DNA from: Pseudomonas sp. 31-12
GTDB taxonomy: Bacteria > Pseudomonadota > Gammaproteobacteria > Pseudomonadales > Pseudomonadaceae
Reading direction: 5' to 3'
Length of the DNA stretch: 64,000 nt
Assembly: GCF_003151075.1 (NCBI RefSeq)
Contig: NZ_CP029482.1
Coordinates: forward strand, 3,720,001 to 3,784,000
Under the pieces are notes generated by a model, which was not told the origin of the DNA, made no database searches, and was given only the letters and a program-made list of their open reading frames with translations. Positions 44,123 through 54,094 of the stretch are shown in pieces. The stretch's first letter is position 1, and every line of letters starts with the position of its first letter. A program made the translations under genes and the position numbers.

Positions 44123-44664
44123 ACTCGTCAAAACCAACCACTTGAAGCTGCCTTCTTGAATTTTGGCATTTCATTAATCCACAAGCCGCAGAATTTAACT
44201 TACTGTAAGACGCCGCGTACATCACTCAATTTCATACCAACAGCACATGCTTGACTGACGGCCCACGCCTACCAGCGCCGTTGGCTGGCAATTGCCTGGA
44301 CTTGTTTCACTTGTTCGATCCGGGCTGTGTGAAAACGTAGCGAGCAGAGGCAGAACAAGGCAAAAAATAGGCAAGAAACGGCCTGGGTCGCGCCCGACTT
44401 TACGAGTTGTAAATGAGCATTCCGAGCCTGTTTTTAACGCAATAATGCCGAGCGCATTAGTTTTCACACATTCTACACCCGGACAGGACGCGCAAGAATT
44501 TTTTGCCGCAGATCGGCTAGTCCAGTCGATTGAAAGTGCCTAGGCACTTGTCGACACTTCATCCCACGCAAAAGTCAGAAGCCATTTCAAAGATACTGGC
44601 TCGTGATTAGGATGAAGAAAAAAAGTCCCCTAGTGCAGGCATTGGGGCTATGGCTGATTTCATC
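44123..44664. other. Gene-free stretch with inverted repeat pair
   Basis: Apart from the 10-bp inverted repeats at 44327 and 44460 there is no supported gene. Open frames through it are not credible as proteins. Confidence 0.4.
44327..44469. repeat. Short element bounded by GTGTGAAAAC inverted repeats
   Basis: GTGTGAAAAC (44327-44336) and GTTTTCACAC (44460-44469) flank about 123 bases. It is possibly the fused ends of an IS or another MITE-like element. Confidence 0.45.
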
Positions 44665-44840
44665 CGATTCTGTTGAAAAAGTCGGTCCTTCCAAGCTACT
44701 CGCGTACTGACTGCTGAAAACGCCTTTTTTGCGCGCAGCTACGCGAAATCTGAGCCCGGAATCATCAAAAGTAAAGATTTCAATCTCAAGCGCGTACTTT
44801 TCTGCCGTGGAAACCATGGCCGACTTTTTCAACAGAATCA
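44665..44840 (-). repeat. MITE-like element, copy 4
   Basis: 176 bases with terminal CGATTCTGTTGAAAAAGTCGG and CCGACTTTTTCAACAGAATC. Internal sequence is nearly the same as copy 3, apart from a short deletion. Confidence 0.82.
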
Positions 44841-44976
44841 TCCATTAGCTGTCCTTCACGAAGGGCAGCTTTGGGTCGATTTTTGCCTGTCGCAACCGTC
44901 ACCTTTGGGTCGAAAACGATCGCATAAGCAGTTGCTGCAATTCCTTCCCAGCGAAAAAAGTCGAAGCACAATGGAT

Positions 44977-45510
44977 CTAAAGCCGCATCATTGGGAGTGG
45001 ACTGAACGGATGGGAAAGCAGCCGATTCAAAGACAATTTTAAAAGACGAAGGTGAAAGCCCTTGTCCGGAAAATAACCGAAAACCAACTGGCGCTGAGTT
45101 TTCGTGATGCCAAATGCGAGAAGACCGTGTGTCACGTCCACCCAATCAGCTTTTCTGAAAATCTCCACCAGCCCCTGCGGGTCGCCCTGGCTGCGTAAGA
45201 TCTTATGATGATTCTGAATCATGGCGATGATCTCCTCGCACCAGCCATGACGACCGGTTTCCTCAAGAAAGTCCTTGGCTAGGCCTTCGGATGGAGCCAA
45301 ATAGTCGAATGTCTTGTGAGTCCAGATACCGAGGTCATGGAATGCGCCGGCGATGGCAACTTTCTCAAGATCAACCCCAGTAAGTGAACTCATCAATGAG
45401 CAAAAATTGATCATTCGGTACACGTGATTTCGATAGGCCAAAAAATCTGAGCCTAACGCCATGTGGTTCCGTTGAAGAAGATCGTCTAGCAGCTCGATTT
45501 TGGTGATCAT
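44977..45510 (-). CDS. HD-domain phosphohydrolase-like protein
   Basis: 177 residues. Metal-site pattern: His in YRNHVYRMINF, HD in AGAFHDLGIWTH, His pair in MIQNHHKIL and Asp in ADWVDV, as in HD-superfamily phosphohydrolases. Substrate unknown (nucleotide or related phosphate ester). It lies 26 bases downstream of the Rof-like gene, so it is likely in one operon. Confidence 0.82.
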   Translation of the reverse strand: MITKIELLDDLLQRNHMALGSDFLAYRNHVYRMINFCSLMSSLTGVDLEKVAIAGAFHDLGIWTHKTFDYLAPSEGLAKDFLEETGRHGWCEEIIAMIQNHHKILRSQGDPQGLVEIFRKADWVDVTHGLLAFGITKTQRQLVFGYFPDKGFHLRLLKLSLNRLLSHPFSPLPMMRL

Positions 45511-45536
45511 CCCTTCTCCTTTCGTGCCTCGACTCG

Positions 45537-45860
45537 CTATCCAGCATACTCAGTATTTAGTAGCACCGTGTCATCCGGTGATAACACCAATCTTGTGAGT
45601 TCGGCGCCCAGCTTTAAAGGAGTAATGGCTCGTATTCGGTCCAGCCTGACTTCACGCACCGCCTCCGCGAAACCGAGACATAAGAATTCTCCGTGATGCT
45701 GATTAATTCTTATCATTAACGCCAAGGCCGCAAACTGGCCGCCCTCCTTCAGCTCTACCAAAACACGATAGTGATGCCTGCACGCGATCGCTAGATACTC
45801 ATGCAGCTCACGACTGATCGGCTCGTACGAATTTTGCGAAAGCTGGTTCAATACCCTCAA
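45537..45860 (-). CDS. Rof/YaeO-like protein (Rho-inhibitor family)
   Basis: 107 residues. YEPISRELHEYLAIACRHHY then RVLVELKEGG and EVRLDRIRAITPL follow the small beta-sandwich pattern of Rof (YaeO), which binds Rho and reduces termination. The middle is slightly longer than in E. coli Rof (84 residues). The call is from pattern similarity; no functional residues can be verified. Co-directional with the HD gene. Confidence 0.7.
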   Translation of the reverse strand: MRVLNQLSQNSYEPISRELHEYLAIACRHHYRVLVELKEGGQFAALALMIRINQHHGEFLCLGFAEAVREVRLDRIRAITPLKLGAELTRLVLSPDDTVLLNTEYAG

Positions 45861-46035
45861 ATCTCATCCTTGGAGGTTGGCCATCAAAAGCAGTCGTCGA
45901 AGGTTTATTAAATAAGGAGGAAGTCTCGATCAGACTGAGCAGCATGAGACGCCGGTTGAAAGCATTAGCTCGGGCCACGCTTTTGCATTCAACGCCTCGC
46001 CTATCACGATGCTTCTCGGCTGGTAGCGAACCGCG

Positions 46036-46536
46036 TCACGCGGTACCGGCTAGACGGTGTGACCTGCGGATACTCACAATTTGTGCGGCCGCGCCTACCA
46101 GGTAAATCAGGAAACAAACCCCGACCAGCATCTTGAGTGCAGGGTCTTCTGGACCAGCAAAAACTGGGTGGCCCACGGGTACTCTCGTTCCCGTTTCAGT
46201 GAGGCCGGGGATGAAGTGGAAGAAGAAAGTTAGTGAGTAACCCAAAACAGCAATGTACCGGTAAAGGCCACGCTGGCTAGCGGGGCTCTCTGCCAAATAA
46301 GCGATGGCCAACACAATTAGTGTTGTGATTGACAGAATATGCGGAGCGCCAAAACCTCCGTGATGAAAGATAAACAGCCCTGTGATACTGGTTGCTACGG
46401 TGAACCACACGTAGATCCGACCTGAGCGCGTGCGAGAGTTGATTTCGCCGTGATTCAGGAGAGTAACGATTGCTCCGGCGACTGCTACTAGGGCGAGGAC
46501 TGTGTGCAGCATGCCGAAAGGTGTCATACCCAACAT
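46036..46536 (-). CDS. DUF2306-like membrane protein
   Basis: 166 residues, five membrane helices. Histidines in MLHTVLALVAVAGA, FHHGGFGAPHI and FFFHFIPGLTETG could face a membrane cofactor site. It resembles DUF2306-type proteins. Lies 60 bases downstream of the hydrolase gene on the same strand; function unknown. Confidence 0.7.
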   Translation of the reverse strand: MLGMTPFGMLHTVLALVAVAGAIVTLLNHGEINSRTRSGRIYVWFTVATSITGLFIFHHGGFGAPHILSITTLIVLAIAYLAESPASQRGLYRYIAVLGYSLTFFFHFIPGLTETGTRVPVGHPVFAGPEDPALKMLVGVCFLIYLVGAAAQIVSIRRSHRLAGTA

Positions 46537-46596
46537 AAGACGGCCTCCAACTAAGGCGCTTCGGTGGAGCTACGCGCCGTTTCAGATATGTGCTTC

Positions 46597-47583
46597 TCAG
46601 GATTTTACAAATGCCAGAAGGTCGGCATTCAGCCGTTCCTTGTGGGTGTCGGTAATGCCATGAGGAGCGCCTTCGTAGACGATCAGTTTGCTGTCCTTGA
46701 TCAGTTTGGCCGAAGCACGACCCGCTGCATCGATCGGTACGATCTGATCGTCATCACCATGAATGATCAGCGTTGGCACATCGAACTTCTTCAGATCCTG
46801 GGTGAAATCGGTTTCCGAAAACGCCTTGATGCTGTCGTAGGTGTTCTTGTGCCCCCCCAACATGCCTTGCATCCACCAAGCATTGATGACGCCTTGCGAT
46901 GGCTTCGCACCAGGGCGGTTGTAGCCAAAGAATGGACCGCTCGGAATGTCGATGAACAACTGAGATCTATTGGCTAAGAAGGCTTCGCGAATGTCATCAA
47001 AGACCTTAATGGGCAGGCCGTCGGGATTGGCTTCAGTTTTGACCATCAAGGGCGGCACGGAAGATATAAGCCCGGCCTTCTTCACGCGTTTGGTGCCATG
47101 ACGACCAATGTACCTCGCCACCTCGCCTCCGCCCGTGGAGAAACCGAACAGGGTCGCGTCCTTCACATCAAGGTGGTCGAGCAACTGCGCCAGGTCATCC
47201 GCATAGTGGTCCATGTCATTGCCGTCCCAGGGTTGGCTGGAGCGGCCATGACCACGCCGGTCGTGGGCGATGCAGCGACAGCCGTTGGAAGCTAGGTGAA
47301 ACATCTGCGACTCCCAACTGTCCGCGTCGAGCGGCCAGCCATGGCTGAAGACCACAACCGGGCCTTTGCCCCAATCCTTGTAATAGATGTCTACGCCTTC
47401 TTTGGTGGTGAAAGTACTCATGGTTTTACGCACTCCTTTGGAGGTTTTCTGGGTGGAAGCGGGTGTAGCTGATTGCGAAGCCGCCAGGCTCAAGCCCGGC
47501 AGCCAGGCGCCGATCGCCAGGACTGCGCCGCCCATGAGGAGCGCGCGCCGGGCTTCATCGATGTCGAATTTTTGTTTTGTCAT
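46597..47583 (-). CDS. Exported alpha/beta hydrolase (non-haem haloperoxidase-like)
   Basis: 328 residues from ATG 47583 with GAGGGAAT upstream. The N-terminus ([20 protein letters not shown]) is a twin-arginine-like export signal. The mature part is a cofactor-free haloperoxidase/arylesterase: [25 protein letters not shown], nucleophile [12 protein letters not shown], acid in [10 protein letters not shown] and His in [11 protein letters not shown]. Gap of 32 bases to the SMP-30-like gene upstream, so one operon. Confidence 0.87.
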   Translation of the reverse strand: MTKQKFDIDEARRALLMGGAVLAIGAWLPGLSLAASQSATPASTQKTSKGVRKTMSTFTTKEGVDIYYKDWGKGPVVVFSHGWPLDADSWESQMFHLASNGCRCIAHDRRGHGRSSQPWDGNDMDHYADDLAQLLDHLDVKDATLFGFSTGGGEVARYIGRHGTKRVKKAGLISSVPPLMVKTEANPDGLPIKVFDDIREAFLANRSQLFIDIPSGPFFGYNRPGAKPSQGVINAWWMQGMLGGHKNTYDSIKAFSETDFTQDLKKFDVPTLIIHGDDDQIVPIDAAGRASAKLIKDSKLIVYEGAPHGITDTHKERLNADLLAFVKS

Positions 47584-47615
47584 GATTCCCTCGAACTGTT
47601 GCCATGGCTGAAACC

Positions 47616-48713
47616 TCACTGCGTATCGAGCAGCGGAATCACGAAACTCACCAGATTCCACCGCGTGACCTCCTCTTCCCACTCATCCCCGCTGGCAGCC
47701 GTCAACGGGAAAGCCAGGTTGGCCACGATCATCCGCTCGCCCTGGACCGCACCGCCGGATGGAAACAGCAATCCCTTGGGCGCACCGTCTGCGCCGATGC
47801 CAAGAAATTGCCCGACACGCGCCCTCACCCGACCCTGCTCGTCGAGGGCGACCATCGCATCAGACTGATTGGACGCCACCCATAAAAAGCCATCGTGAAA
47901 CAGCAAACCATCCGCCCCGAAAACACTTTCAGCGAGGACGCTCACTGGCCCTCCGGGCATCGGCATGCGCAATACGCGACCATCGCCGGCATTGTTGATG
48001 TAGAGCAGCGTTTCGTCGGCATTGAATGCGAGCCCGTTGGCGCCGAATGGCAATGCGGCTGTCGTGGCGAACAACGGATCACGGGCGATGGTTGACAAGG
48101 CGCAAGGCGCGCACGAGGTAGCCTTGTCGACGCGATAGATCGCACCTTGAAAAGAGTCGGAGATGTACAAGTTGCCGTGACGATCGAAAACCATACCGTT
48201 AGGACCGGGCATGCCCTTGGAACCAAAGGTGATCACATCCTGGCTGCCGTCCGGATTATCGACGTGGCGCGGCGGTGGCGCTGGGGGCGTCAGCGCGAGG
48301 AATGTCAGAAGGTGCTCGACGGGGGTTGCGGACGTGAAATCGGCAGCGATGCGTTGCAATTTCGCAGCACCAAAATTCAGGATGTAAATCTGGTTACCCT
48401 TGAATTCGACGCCAGTGAGTGGCGTCTGACCAAAATCACGCTGGGCAAGTAGTTTGCCGTCGGCCGAGTAGCGGAGCAGCTGGTTGTTGCGCAATGTCGC
48501 GGGAGCACGTACGTCAAAAGTGCCGACATATACTTCGCCATTCAGCGGATTCACCGCCAAGCCCTCGGGATTACGAACCCCTTCAGGAAGTTCGGCGAAA
48601 GGTTTTACCGGCCCGTACATCACGTCCAGCTGCGCCGCGTTGATTAGGCCGACCGGTAACAAGGCGCACACCACGGCCATGCAGAGCCTTATGCTCACTT
48701 CTGACACTCCCAT
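47616..48713 (-). CDS. SMP-30/gluconolactonase-like secreted beta-propeller
   Basis: 365 residues from the ATG at 48711-48713 (a start 21 bases upstream is possible). Signal peptide [15 protein letters not shown]. Propeller repeats include [40 protein letters not shown] and [20 protein letters not shown], with the Asn and Asp residues of the SMP-30 metal site. It probably hydrolyses a lactone or binds a ligand in the periplasm. A truncated relative of its first 20 codons lies at 53378-53440 with a matching promoter region. Confidence 0.82.
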   Translation of the reverse strand: MGVSEVSIRLCMAVVCALLPVGLINAAQLDVMYGPVKPFAELPEGVRNPEGLAVNPLNGEVYVGTFDVRAPATLRNNQLLRYSADGKLLAQRDFGQTPLTGVEFKGNQIYILNFGAAKLQRIAADFTSATPVEHLLTFLALTPPAPPPRHVDNPDGSQDVITFGSKGMPGPNGMVFDRHGNLYISDSFQGAIYRVDKATSCAPCALSTIARDPLFATTAALPFGANGLAFNADETLLYINNAGDGRVLRMPMPGGPVSVLAESVFGADGLLFHDGFLWVASNQSDAMVALDEQGRVRARVGQFLGIGADGAPKGLLFPSGGAVQGERMIVANLAFPLTAASGDEWEEEVTRWNLVSFVIPLLDTQ

Positions 48714-48790
48714 CACGGTGAGTCGGACAATCAAGCGGATTTGCTTACAGGTTCGACACTCAAAGCATGCGCAAACTGATCACGTGCGGA

Positions 48791-48810
48791 CTACGTAAAT
48801 TCGGCAAGTT
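48791..48810 (+). promoter_or_regulatory. Operator-like motif, site A
   Basis: CTACGTAAATTCGGCAAGTT. Member of a five-copy 19-bp motif (48863-48881, 53519-53537, 53592-53611 and 58598-58616 are the others). 78 bases upstream of the SMP-30-like start. Confidence 0.65.
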
Positions 48811-48862
48811 GAACAGCTGCAAGCAGATTCACGAAACTACGCCGTCAAGAGAATATCTCGTG

Positions 48863-48881
48863 ATTTGCCGGTTTTACGTAG
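48863..48881 (-). promoter_or_regulatory. Operator-like motif, site B (inverted)
   Basis: On the minus strand CTACGTAAAACCGGCAAAT. Together with site A it forms an inverted pair about 70 bases apart. Confidence 0.65.
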
Positions 48882-48899
48882 TGCAGTCCTTCAGATGGA

Positions 48900-49652
48900 G
48901 AGAACCTTGGCCTAACCCAGTTTGATCGCAGGTTGAGTGGAAAGCCCCAGGCAATGATCTTGATTACAAACACGGTGCCGTCAACGGCGCGTCCACCTGG
49001 CAGCAAGTGAAGCGTAAGCCAAGAATGGAGAGGGTGATGGAGTAATGAAACGCTACGACGACTAACCGATTCGCCAGCCCGAGTTATGCCATCAGGCCGG
49101 AAGGGCGAACATACATTGCGCTCGATAGATCAGGAAGTGTTTTGGCGTCGGACAAAATCGCTTCCTGCACACCCGTCGACTGCACCTGGCACGCGTAGTG
49201 CTAGTCTATGCAGAGTATTGGTCGAGGGTGTAACGAGGAATCGCTTCTCCGCTCCACCCCTACAATGTAGAAAAGTCTGCAATAAGCAATCGGTACGGCC
49301 TTTCTGCTAATCGAGAATTGGTGAGGACAATTTAAACAATCAATTGTCTTGTTGACGGGTCCAAATACCCAACTTGATTATGGGTTGAGCGTGAAAAAAA
49401 CCAATAACTTGGCAGACCGCCGATCGATTTTAAGCGAACCAAAAATTTTATAAATGCGCACGTACTCCCATACGCAAACTATGAGACTTAAGAGAAAATC
49501 GACGATCATAATGTCTACCACAAGTACAAATAACCACGCACTCGACTTGGGTAATTTCAACTAAACATAAGTTCAGATGCATTATATCTCTGACACTAAA
49601 ACTGATATATGTAGACAACCATTGTATGCCCTAGTCGTTCAGGAGTTCCCTT
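48900..49652. other. Long gene-free stretch upstream of hmp
   Basis: No supported gene. The left edge resembles the promoter side of the AraC gene at 53.6 kb. The region becomes AT-rich after 49300, which probably includes the hmp promoter. Confidence 0.4.
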
Positions 49653-50834
49653 ATGCTTAGCGCTCAAGACCGTGCCATCGTGAAATCTACTGTTCCTCTT
49701 CTGGAAAAGGACGGTGAAGCCCTGATAACTCACTTCTACCGCATGATGTTGTCCGAGTACCCGGAAGTGCGCCCGCTATTCAACCAGGCGCACCAAGCTT
49801 CCGGCGACCAGCCGCGCGCTCTTGCCAATGGCGTACTGATGTATGCGCGACACATCGACCAGCTCGACCAGTTGGGCGACTTGGTGACCAAGATCATCAA
49901 CAAACACGTTGCTCTGCAAATCCTGCCGGAACACTACCCGATCGTCGGTAACTGCCTGCTACGCGCCATCGGGGAAGTGCTGGGCAAGGAAATCGCCACC
50001 CCAGAAGTCATCGCTGCGTGGGGTGCGGCTTACGGTCAACTGGCGGAAATCCTGATCGGTGCCGAAACCAGCATCTACGACCAGAAAGAACAGGCACCTG
50101 GCGGCTGGCGCGGAGCGAGAGAATTTATCGTGTCGGCCAAGGTAAAGGAAAGCGCGGAAATCACATCGTTCTATTTTGAACCGGCAGACAAAAGCCCGAT
50201 TCTGGCAGCAGAGCCAGGCCAATACATCGGCATGAAACTGATCCTCGATCGAGAAGAAATTCGCCGTAACTACTCGCTGTCGGCCCTCGCGAACAAAGGC
50301 CAGTACCGTATCAGCGTTAAGCGGGAACCCGGTGGTCGCGCCTCTAACCATCTGCACGATGAGTTGCATGTTGGTTCGAGCATTCTGCTTTTCCCACCGT
50401 CGGGGGAATTCACTCTGACACATAGCGACAAGCCATTGGTGCTGATCAGCGGCGGCGTCGGCATCACCCCGACTTTGGCGATGCTTGAAGCTGCCCTGGA
50501 AACCGAGCGCCCAGTGCACTTCATCCACTGTGCCCGTAACGGTGTGGTCCACGCGTTCCGCGACTTCATCGACGGGCTGGCTGAGCGTCATCCACAACTC
50601 AACCACTTCTACTGCTATGCCGAAGATGATGGCGTCAGCCCGGCCGCGCACAAGATTGGCCAATTGAGCCTGGAGCAACTGGAGGAGTGGCTGCCAGCTG
50701 AGCGTGACGTGGACGTTTACTTCCTTGGGCCGAAAGGCTTCATGGCAGCGGTCAAGCGTCATCTTAAGGCGCTGGGTGTGCCTGAGAAGCAAAGCCGTTA
50801 CGAGTTTTTCGGCCCTGCCTCCGCGCTGGAGTAA
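49653..50834 (+). CDS. hmp: Flavohaemoprotein Hmp (nitric oxide dioxygenase)
   Basis: 393 residues, the standard length. Globin domain (1-140) with proximal His in INKHVALQI and the B10 Tyr in THFYRMML. FAD domain with RRNYSLSALAN. NAD(P)H domain with ISGGVGITPTLAM and HCARNG. It oxidises NO to nitrate using O2 and NAD(P)H in the cytosol. AGGAG RBS. In Pseudomonas such genes are usually activated by a NorR-like regulator, which is not in this window. Confidence 0.97.
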   Translation: MLSAQDRAIVKSTVPLLEKDGEALITHFYRMMLSEYPEVRPLFNQAHQASGDQPRALANGVLMYARHIDQLDQLGDLVTKIINKHVALQILPEHYPIVGNCLLRAIGEVLGKEIATPEVIAAWGAAYGQLAEILIGAETSIYDQKEQAPGGWRGAREFIVSAKVKESAEITSFYFEPADKSPILAAEPGQYIGMKLILDREEIRRNYSLSALANKGQYRISVKREPGGRASNHLHDELHVGSSILLFPPSGEFTLTHSDKPLVLISGGVGITPTLAMLEAALETERPVHFIHCARNGVVHAFRDFIDGLAERHPQLNHFYCYAEDDGVSPAAHKIGQLSLEQLEEWLPAERDVDVYFLGPKGFMAAVKRHLKALGVPEKQSRYEFFGPASALE

Positions 50835-51210
50835 CGTATAGATCAGAAAGGAGGTATGTCCCGAGGCACCCATCGAGGATCCTTCGCGGGCAAGCCACTT
50901 TCAAGTTTTCGGCTCCCAAGCAAAAAAAGGAAAAGGTAACATTTGGGCAGTTACAACAAAAGTTGCGGTGCATTCTGTATGTGACTCGAACAAGTATAGA
51001 TAACGCATGACCAACCAATCTGATTTAACAGAAAGTTGGTACAATCGCTCAAGCGGTAATTTATCGACGAACCGTTTTTTGGCAAAAACGGAACTCAGCG
51101 GAAAAGTTGCGAGCATGAACAACTAGTTTGCTTAGTGACGCGACAGATAAATAAATTGTGCGCCTGATCAGGTTTCTGATTTTTCTTCCGCTGCATTTAG
51201 AGTGTGACGT
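50835..51210. other. Gene-free stretch after hmp
   Basis: A GGAGG near 50850 is not followed by a credible frame. A self-complementary GGCAAAAACGG/CCGTTTTTTGG occurs near 51075. Nothing further is recognised. Confidence 0.4.
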
Positions 51211-51501
51211 ATGAATGAAGTTAACGATTCAAACAGGCACTTGGAGCAGATCCGTCGCTCGCCTCTATTTCGCTGGGCCCTAGCCCTACAATGGCTGGGA
51301 ATTTTTCTATTTTTACTTGCGCTGGGTCTTGCGCTATTTTCTGATCTGCTTCAGGTGATTGGAGGAGTCACCCTAATTGCAGTGCTTGGAATGCTAGGTT
51401 TGCTGTCACTCGTGCCAGCACGTTTTATTTTGACGGTTCAATTGATGTCGCCTAAACGCTCTCATCATGCAGACGCAATCAAAAAGCCGCCTGATGTCTA
51501 A
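51211..51501 (+). CDS. Small membrane protein
   Basis: 96 residues with two hydrophobic segments (WALALQWLGIFLFLLALGLA and GGVTLIAVLGMLGLLSLV), a charged N-terminus and a basic C-terminal tail. No family recognised. No clear RBS, so the start is uncertain. Confidence 0.55.
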   Translation: MNEVNDSNRHLEQIRRSPLFRWALALQWLGIFLFLLALGLALFSDLLQVIGGVTLIAVLGMLGLLSLVPARFILTVQLMSPKRSHHADAIKKPPDV

Positions 51502-51979
51502 CTCTTTCAAAACGCCTACTCTTAATTGTTTCCCACCTGTTAAATTTTAGCATTTACCAGACAAAGCCAAGCAATAAACCAAGCTCAACCAGATAAATTC
51601 GCACCGTATGTCTTCTAATGAGGATTATAAATAGAGCACTATATAACTTATACCGGGCGGAGGCTTGATCCTCCCCACCGCTGAAGCGGGTCGCCAGTTG
51701 GCGATTAACGTGGCCAGACTGTCCATCAAGGTCAACAAACTTGATGATGCCGTTCGCTCCAGACTGCGGCCTAGCTCGATTGCAGGGGACGACCTATCTT
51801 GGCGAGCATTTAGCGCCAATTAGGTCAAAACGACACAGCTGCGGTCATTCTGACTACATTCATAATGCAGTCACAATGACAGCAATCTGCCCAAATATCT
51901 GATTTTCCTTATTATTTTAATTGGCACGCTTTCTGATGAGGTCATCTTCCCTTATTTCGCAAACCCAAGGAGAGATCCA
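51502..51979. other. Gene-free stretch, possible coding relic
   Basis: Between about 51660 and 51822 the plus strand reads like a C-terminal protein piece (ILPTAEAGRQLAINVARLS and on to FSAN, stop) without a start codon. Family not recognised. The SDR promoter lies at the right end. Confidence 0.35.
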
Positions 51980-52723
51980 ATGATTAATGAATTCGAAAAC
52001 CGTCTCGCAGTAGTGACTGGAGCCAGTTCCGGTATTGGGCTGGCCGTTACCCACCGCCTGCTTGAAAACGGCGCAAAGGTTCTGGCGATGGCTCGTAATA
52101 CCGGCGGTCTCAGCGCATTGATTGAGCAGTTCGAAGACAACTTGTTTCTACTGGACGGCGATGTAACCCTCGCGGACGATCAAGTCAGGCTTGCACAATG
52201 CGCAGCGGAAATCGGCCCAGTGCATTTTCTGGTACCCAATGCTGGTATCGCACAACTGGCTGATGGGCTGGACATATCGGCTTTCGATCGGCAGTGGGCA
52301 GTCAATGGCGCGGCCGCGCTCTGTACATTGAGCAGCCTGCGCAGCCAACTGGCGGACAAGGCCTCAGTAGTGTTTATTGGAACATTTTTGCAACAAAGCA
52401 CTTTTCCTGGTCTGGCCGCCTACATTGCTTCCAAGGCTGCACTAAGGGCGCAAGTGCGCACACTGGCGGTCGAACTCGCTCCCCAGGGCGTACGCCTTAA
52501 CATGGTTTCTCCAGGGCCGACGGCGACGCCGATCTGGAACACCCTTGGTCTCGATGACGAAGCACTTGGCGCTGTCGCCAGCACGGTAAAGCAACGCCTA
52601 TTGGCTGGCGAATTTTTGGAGCCGGGTGCCGTAGCGGATGTCATCCTTTTCCAGCTGAGCCAAGGCGCACGAAGTGTGTTTGGACAGGACTGGGTAGTAG
52701 ATGGCGGCTACACCTTGCGTTGA
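51980..52723 (+). CDS. Short-chain dehydrogenase/reductase
   Basis: 247 residues. Cofactor motif TGASSGIG, structural NAGIA, active-site YIASK and C-terminal VDGGYTLR. The catalytic serine that usually sits about 12 residues before the Tyr is not obvious: the segment reads FIGTFLQQSTFPGLAAY, so a Thr or the Ser of QQST may take its place. AAGGAGAG RBS. Substrate unknown. Isolated gene. Confidence 0.9.
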   Translation: MINEFENRLAVVTGASSGIGLAVTHRLLENGAKVLAMARNTGGLSALIEQFEDNLFLLDGDVTLADDQVRLAQCAAEIGPVHFLVPNAGIAQLADGLDISAFDRQWAVNGAAALCTLSSLRSQLADKASVVFIGTFLQQSTFPGLAAYIASKAALRAQVRTLAVELAPQGVRLNMVSPGPTATPIWNTLGLDDEALGAVASTVKQRLLAGEFLEPGAVADVILFQLSQGARSVFGQDWVVDGGYTLR

Positions 52724-53377
52724 AACTTCTGCCGCTCGTCTCGGTAATACGAATTATGCCCTTCTGACAGACATGCGAGATGCGGTCTGTGACCACACGG
52801 CAGTCTAAATTGTCCAGCCTTGTCCTCCCTCAACCCGAGGACAAGCACACAATTGCCTCATATCGGGATCAGCCTTGGAGCAAGGGAGCTTGTAGACAGA
52901 AGGCCCCTCCCCGCTCAATTAGAGATGACTGAAAACCACGTCAGCTCCCAAATTGCGGAATAGAAACGAGATCTGGCTCTCATCAACTCGGTAATCGACA
53001 GCAAACTGCACGCCTTTAGGTTAACCAAGCTGCGAGTACGAGACATTGTATATAGGAGCGTCTGTCATCAGGAGCCATCGTGATACAGTAGAAACTTGCT
53101 CAGATCTTCTCTCAACCAAGCAAGTCGATGCAAGTGTTGCAACCATTGGTCTTGACACGACGATGGAGAGCACTAATGCGTTTTTCTAATACTATAAATG
53201 GTCTTTTTAGAAAATTTTAAAAGGAAAAAGGTGACAGGCGTTGTTTTTGTCAAAAACATATATGCATTTCCGACTTTCACGAAACTTCGAGTTGCAAACA
53301 CTTCCAAGCATACCCGCAATTGGCTTCACCTATCAGTTCACTACGTCATGCTGCGCCGCTGCCGGCATCCTCGCCGG
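52724..53377. other. Gene-free stretch after the SDR gene
   Basis: CTTGTCCTC (52819-52827) and GAGGACAAG (52837-52845) form a perfect hairpin without a T run. No gene is recognised. Confidence 0.4.
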
Positions 53378-53440
53378 CTACAGAGGCAAGATAAACACCA
53401 TGACAATGGAGTGGCTAGTGCTCACGTCTGACACTCCCAT
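53378..53440 (-). pseudogene. 5' remnant of an SMP-30-like gene
   Basis: Starts MGVSDVS like the gene at 48713 (MGVSEVS), has a hydrophobic signal-like stretch, and stops after 20 codons. The bases around the start (CTGACACTCCCATCACG) are the same in both loci. The body of the gene has been lost. Confidence 0.6.
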
Positions 53441-53518
53441 CACGACGACTCGAACAACCAGCAAATTAGTATAAAAGCTCCAAACGACTACAGCATGCGT
53501 AAATCAAAAAAGTCATAA

Positions 53519-53537
53519 CTACGTAGATTCGGCAGAT
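53519..53537 (+). promoter_or_regulatory. Operator-like motif, site C
   Basis: CTACGTAGATTCGGCAGAT, matching site A with few changes and in the same place relative to the SMP-30-like start. Confidence 0.6.
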
Positions 53538-53591
53538 GTAGGATTTCCAATGTTTGCAGAGCAAAAAATTCCCCATGTGGAAAAGTTCCTA

Positions 53592-53611
53592 AGTTTGCCT
53601 GTTTTACGTAG
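53592..53611 (-). promoter_or_regulatory. Operator-like motif, site D (inverted)
   Basis: On the minus strand CTACGTAAAACAGGCAAACT. It forms an inverted pair with site C and lies about 64 bases before the short AraC gene. Confidence 0.65.
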
Positions 53612-53674
53612 TGCGTATCTGGAGATGGGGAGAGTCTTGAACAACTCGTTCCACTTGACTGAGCTGGCTAGGAG

Positions 53675-54091
53675 GTGGAAATGGAAAAGCACCTAGGCAC
53701 ACTTTTGAATCCACATCCCGCGCCGTCAGCCGCGCGCATGGGCTGGCAACAGGCGAAGCGCCAAGCCAATATCGATAAAGTGTTGGAGTTGCTGCAACAC
53801 AACGATGATCACGCGATTAGCTTATCCGACCTGCGTCGCTGTGCCGGTATCAGCGAACGTACATTGCGATCGATTTTCAAGGAAGTGTTCGGCGTCGGTC
53901 CCAATCGTTACTTGCATATCCGCCGACTTCATTTGGTCCGAGTAGCGCTGTCGATCGCCAATCCGAATACGGGGTCTGTTAGTCAGATTGCATGTCGATT
54001 CGGCTTCTCAGACGCCGGACGTATGGATTCTGATTACCACCGGATCTTCGGAGAGTACCCCCGTCAAACGCTCATCAGGACGCTGCTTTGA
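53675..54091 (+). CDS. Short AraC-type regulator (DNA-binding domain only)
   Basis: 138 residues (ATG 53675 or 53681). Only the double HTH remains: ISLSDLRRCAGISERTLRSI then FKEVFGVGPNRYLHIRRLHL and VSQIACRFGFSDAGRMDSDY then HRIFGEYPRQTL. The N-terminal effector domain of full AraC proteins (about 300 residues) is missing. It may be a naturally short regulator or a truncated copy. It faces the full-length AraC gene tail-to-tail with 3 bases between stops, and carries operator-like sites C and D upstream. Confidence 0.85.
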   Translation: MEMEKHLGTLLNPHPAPSAARMGWQQAKRQANIDKVLELLQHNDDHAISLSDLRRCAGISERTLRSIFKEVFGVGPNRYLHIRRLHLVRVALSIANPNTGSVSQIACRFGFSDAGRMDSDYHRIFGEYPRQTLIRTLL

Positions 54092-54094
54092 GCC

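Noticed and set aside
49086..49310. 74-codon plus-strand frame upstream of hmp
   Set aside because: Basic, low-complexity translation without RBS; probably a chance frame in intergenic DNA.
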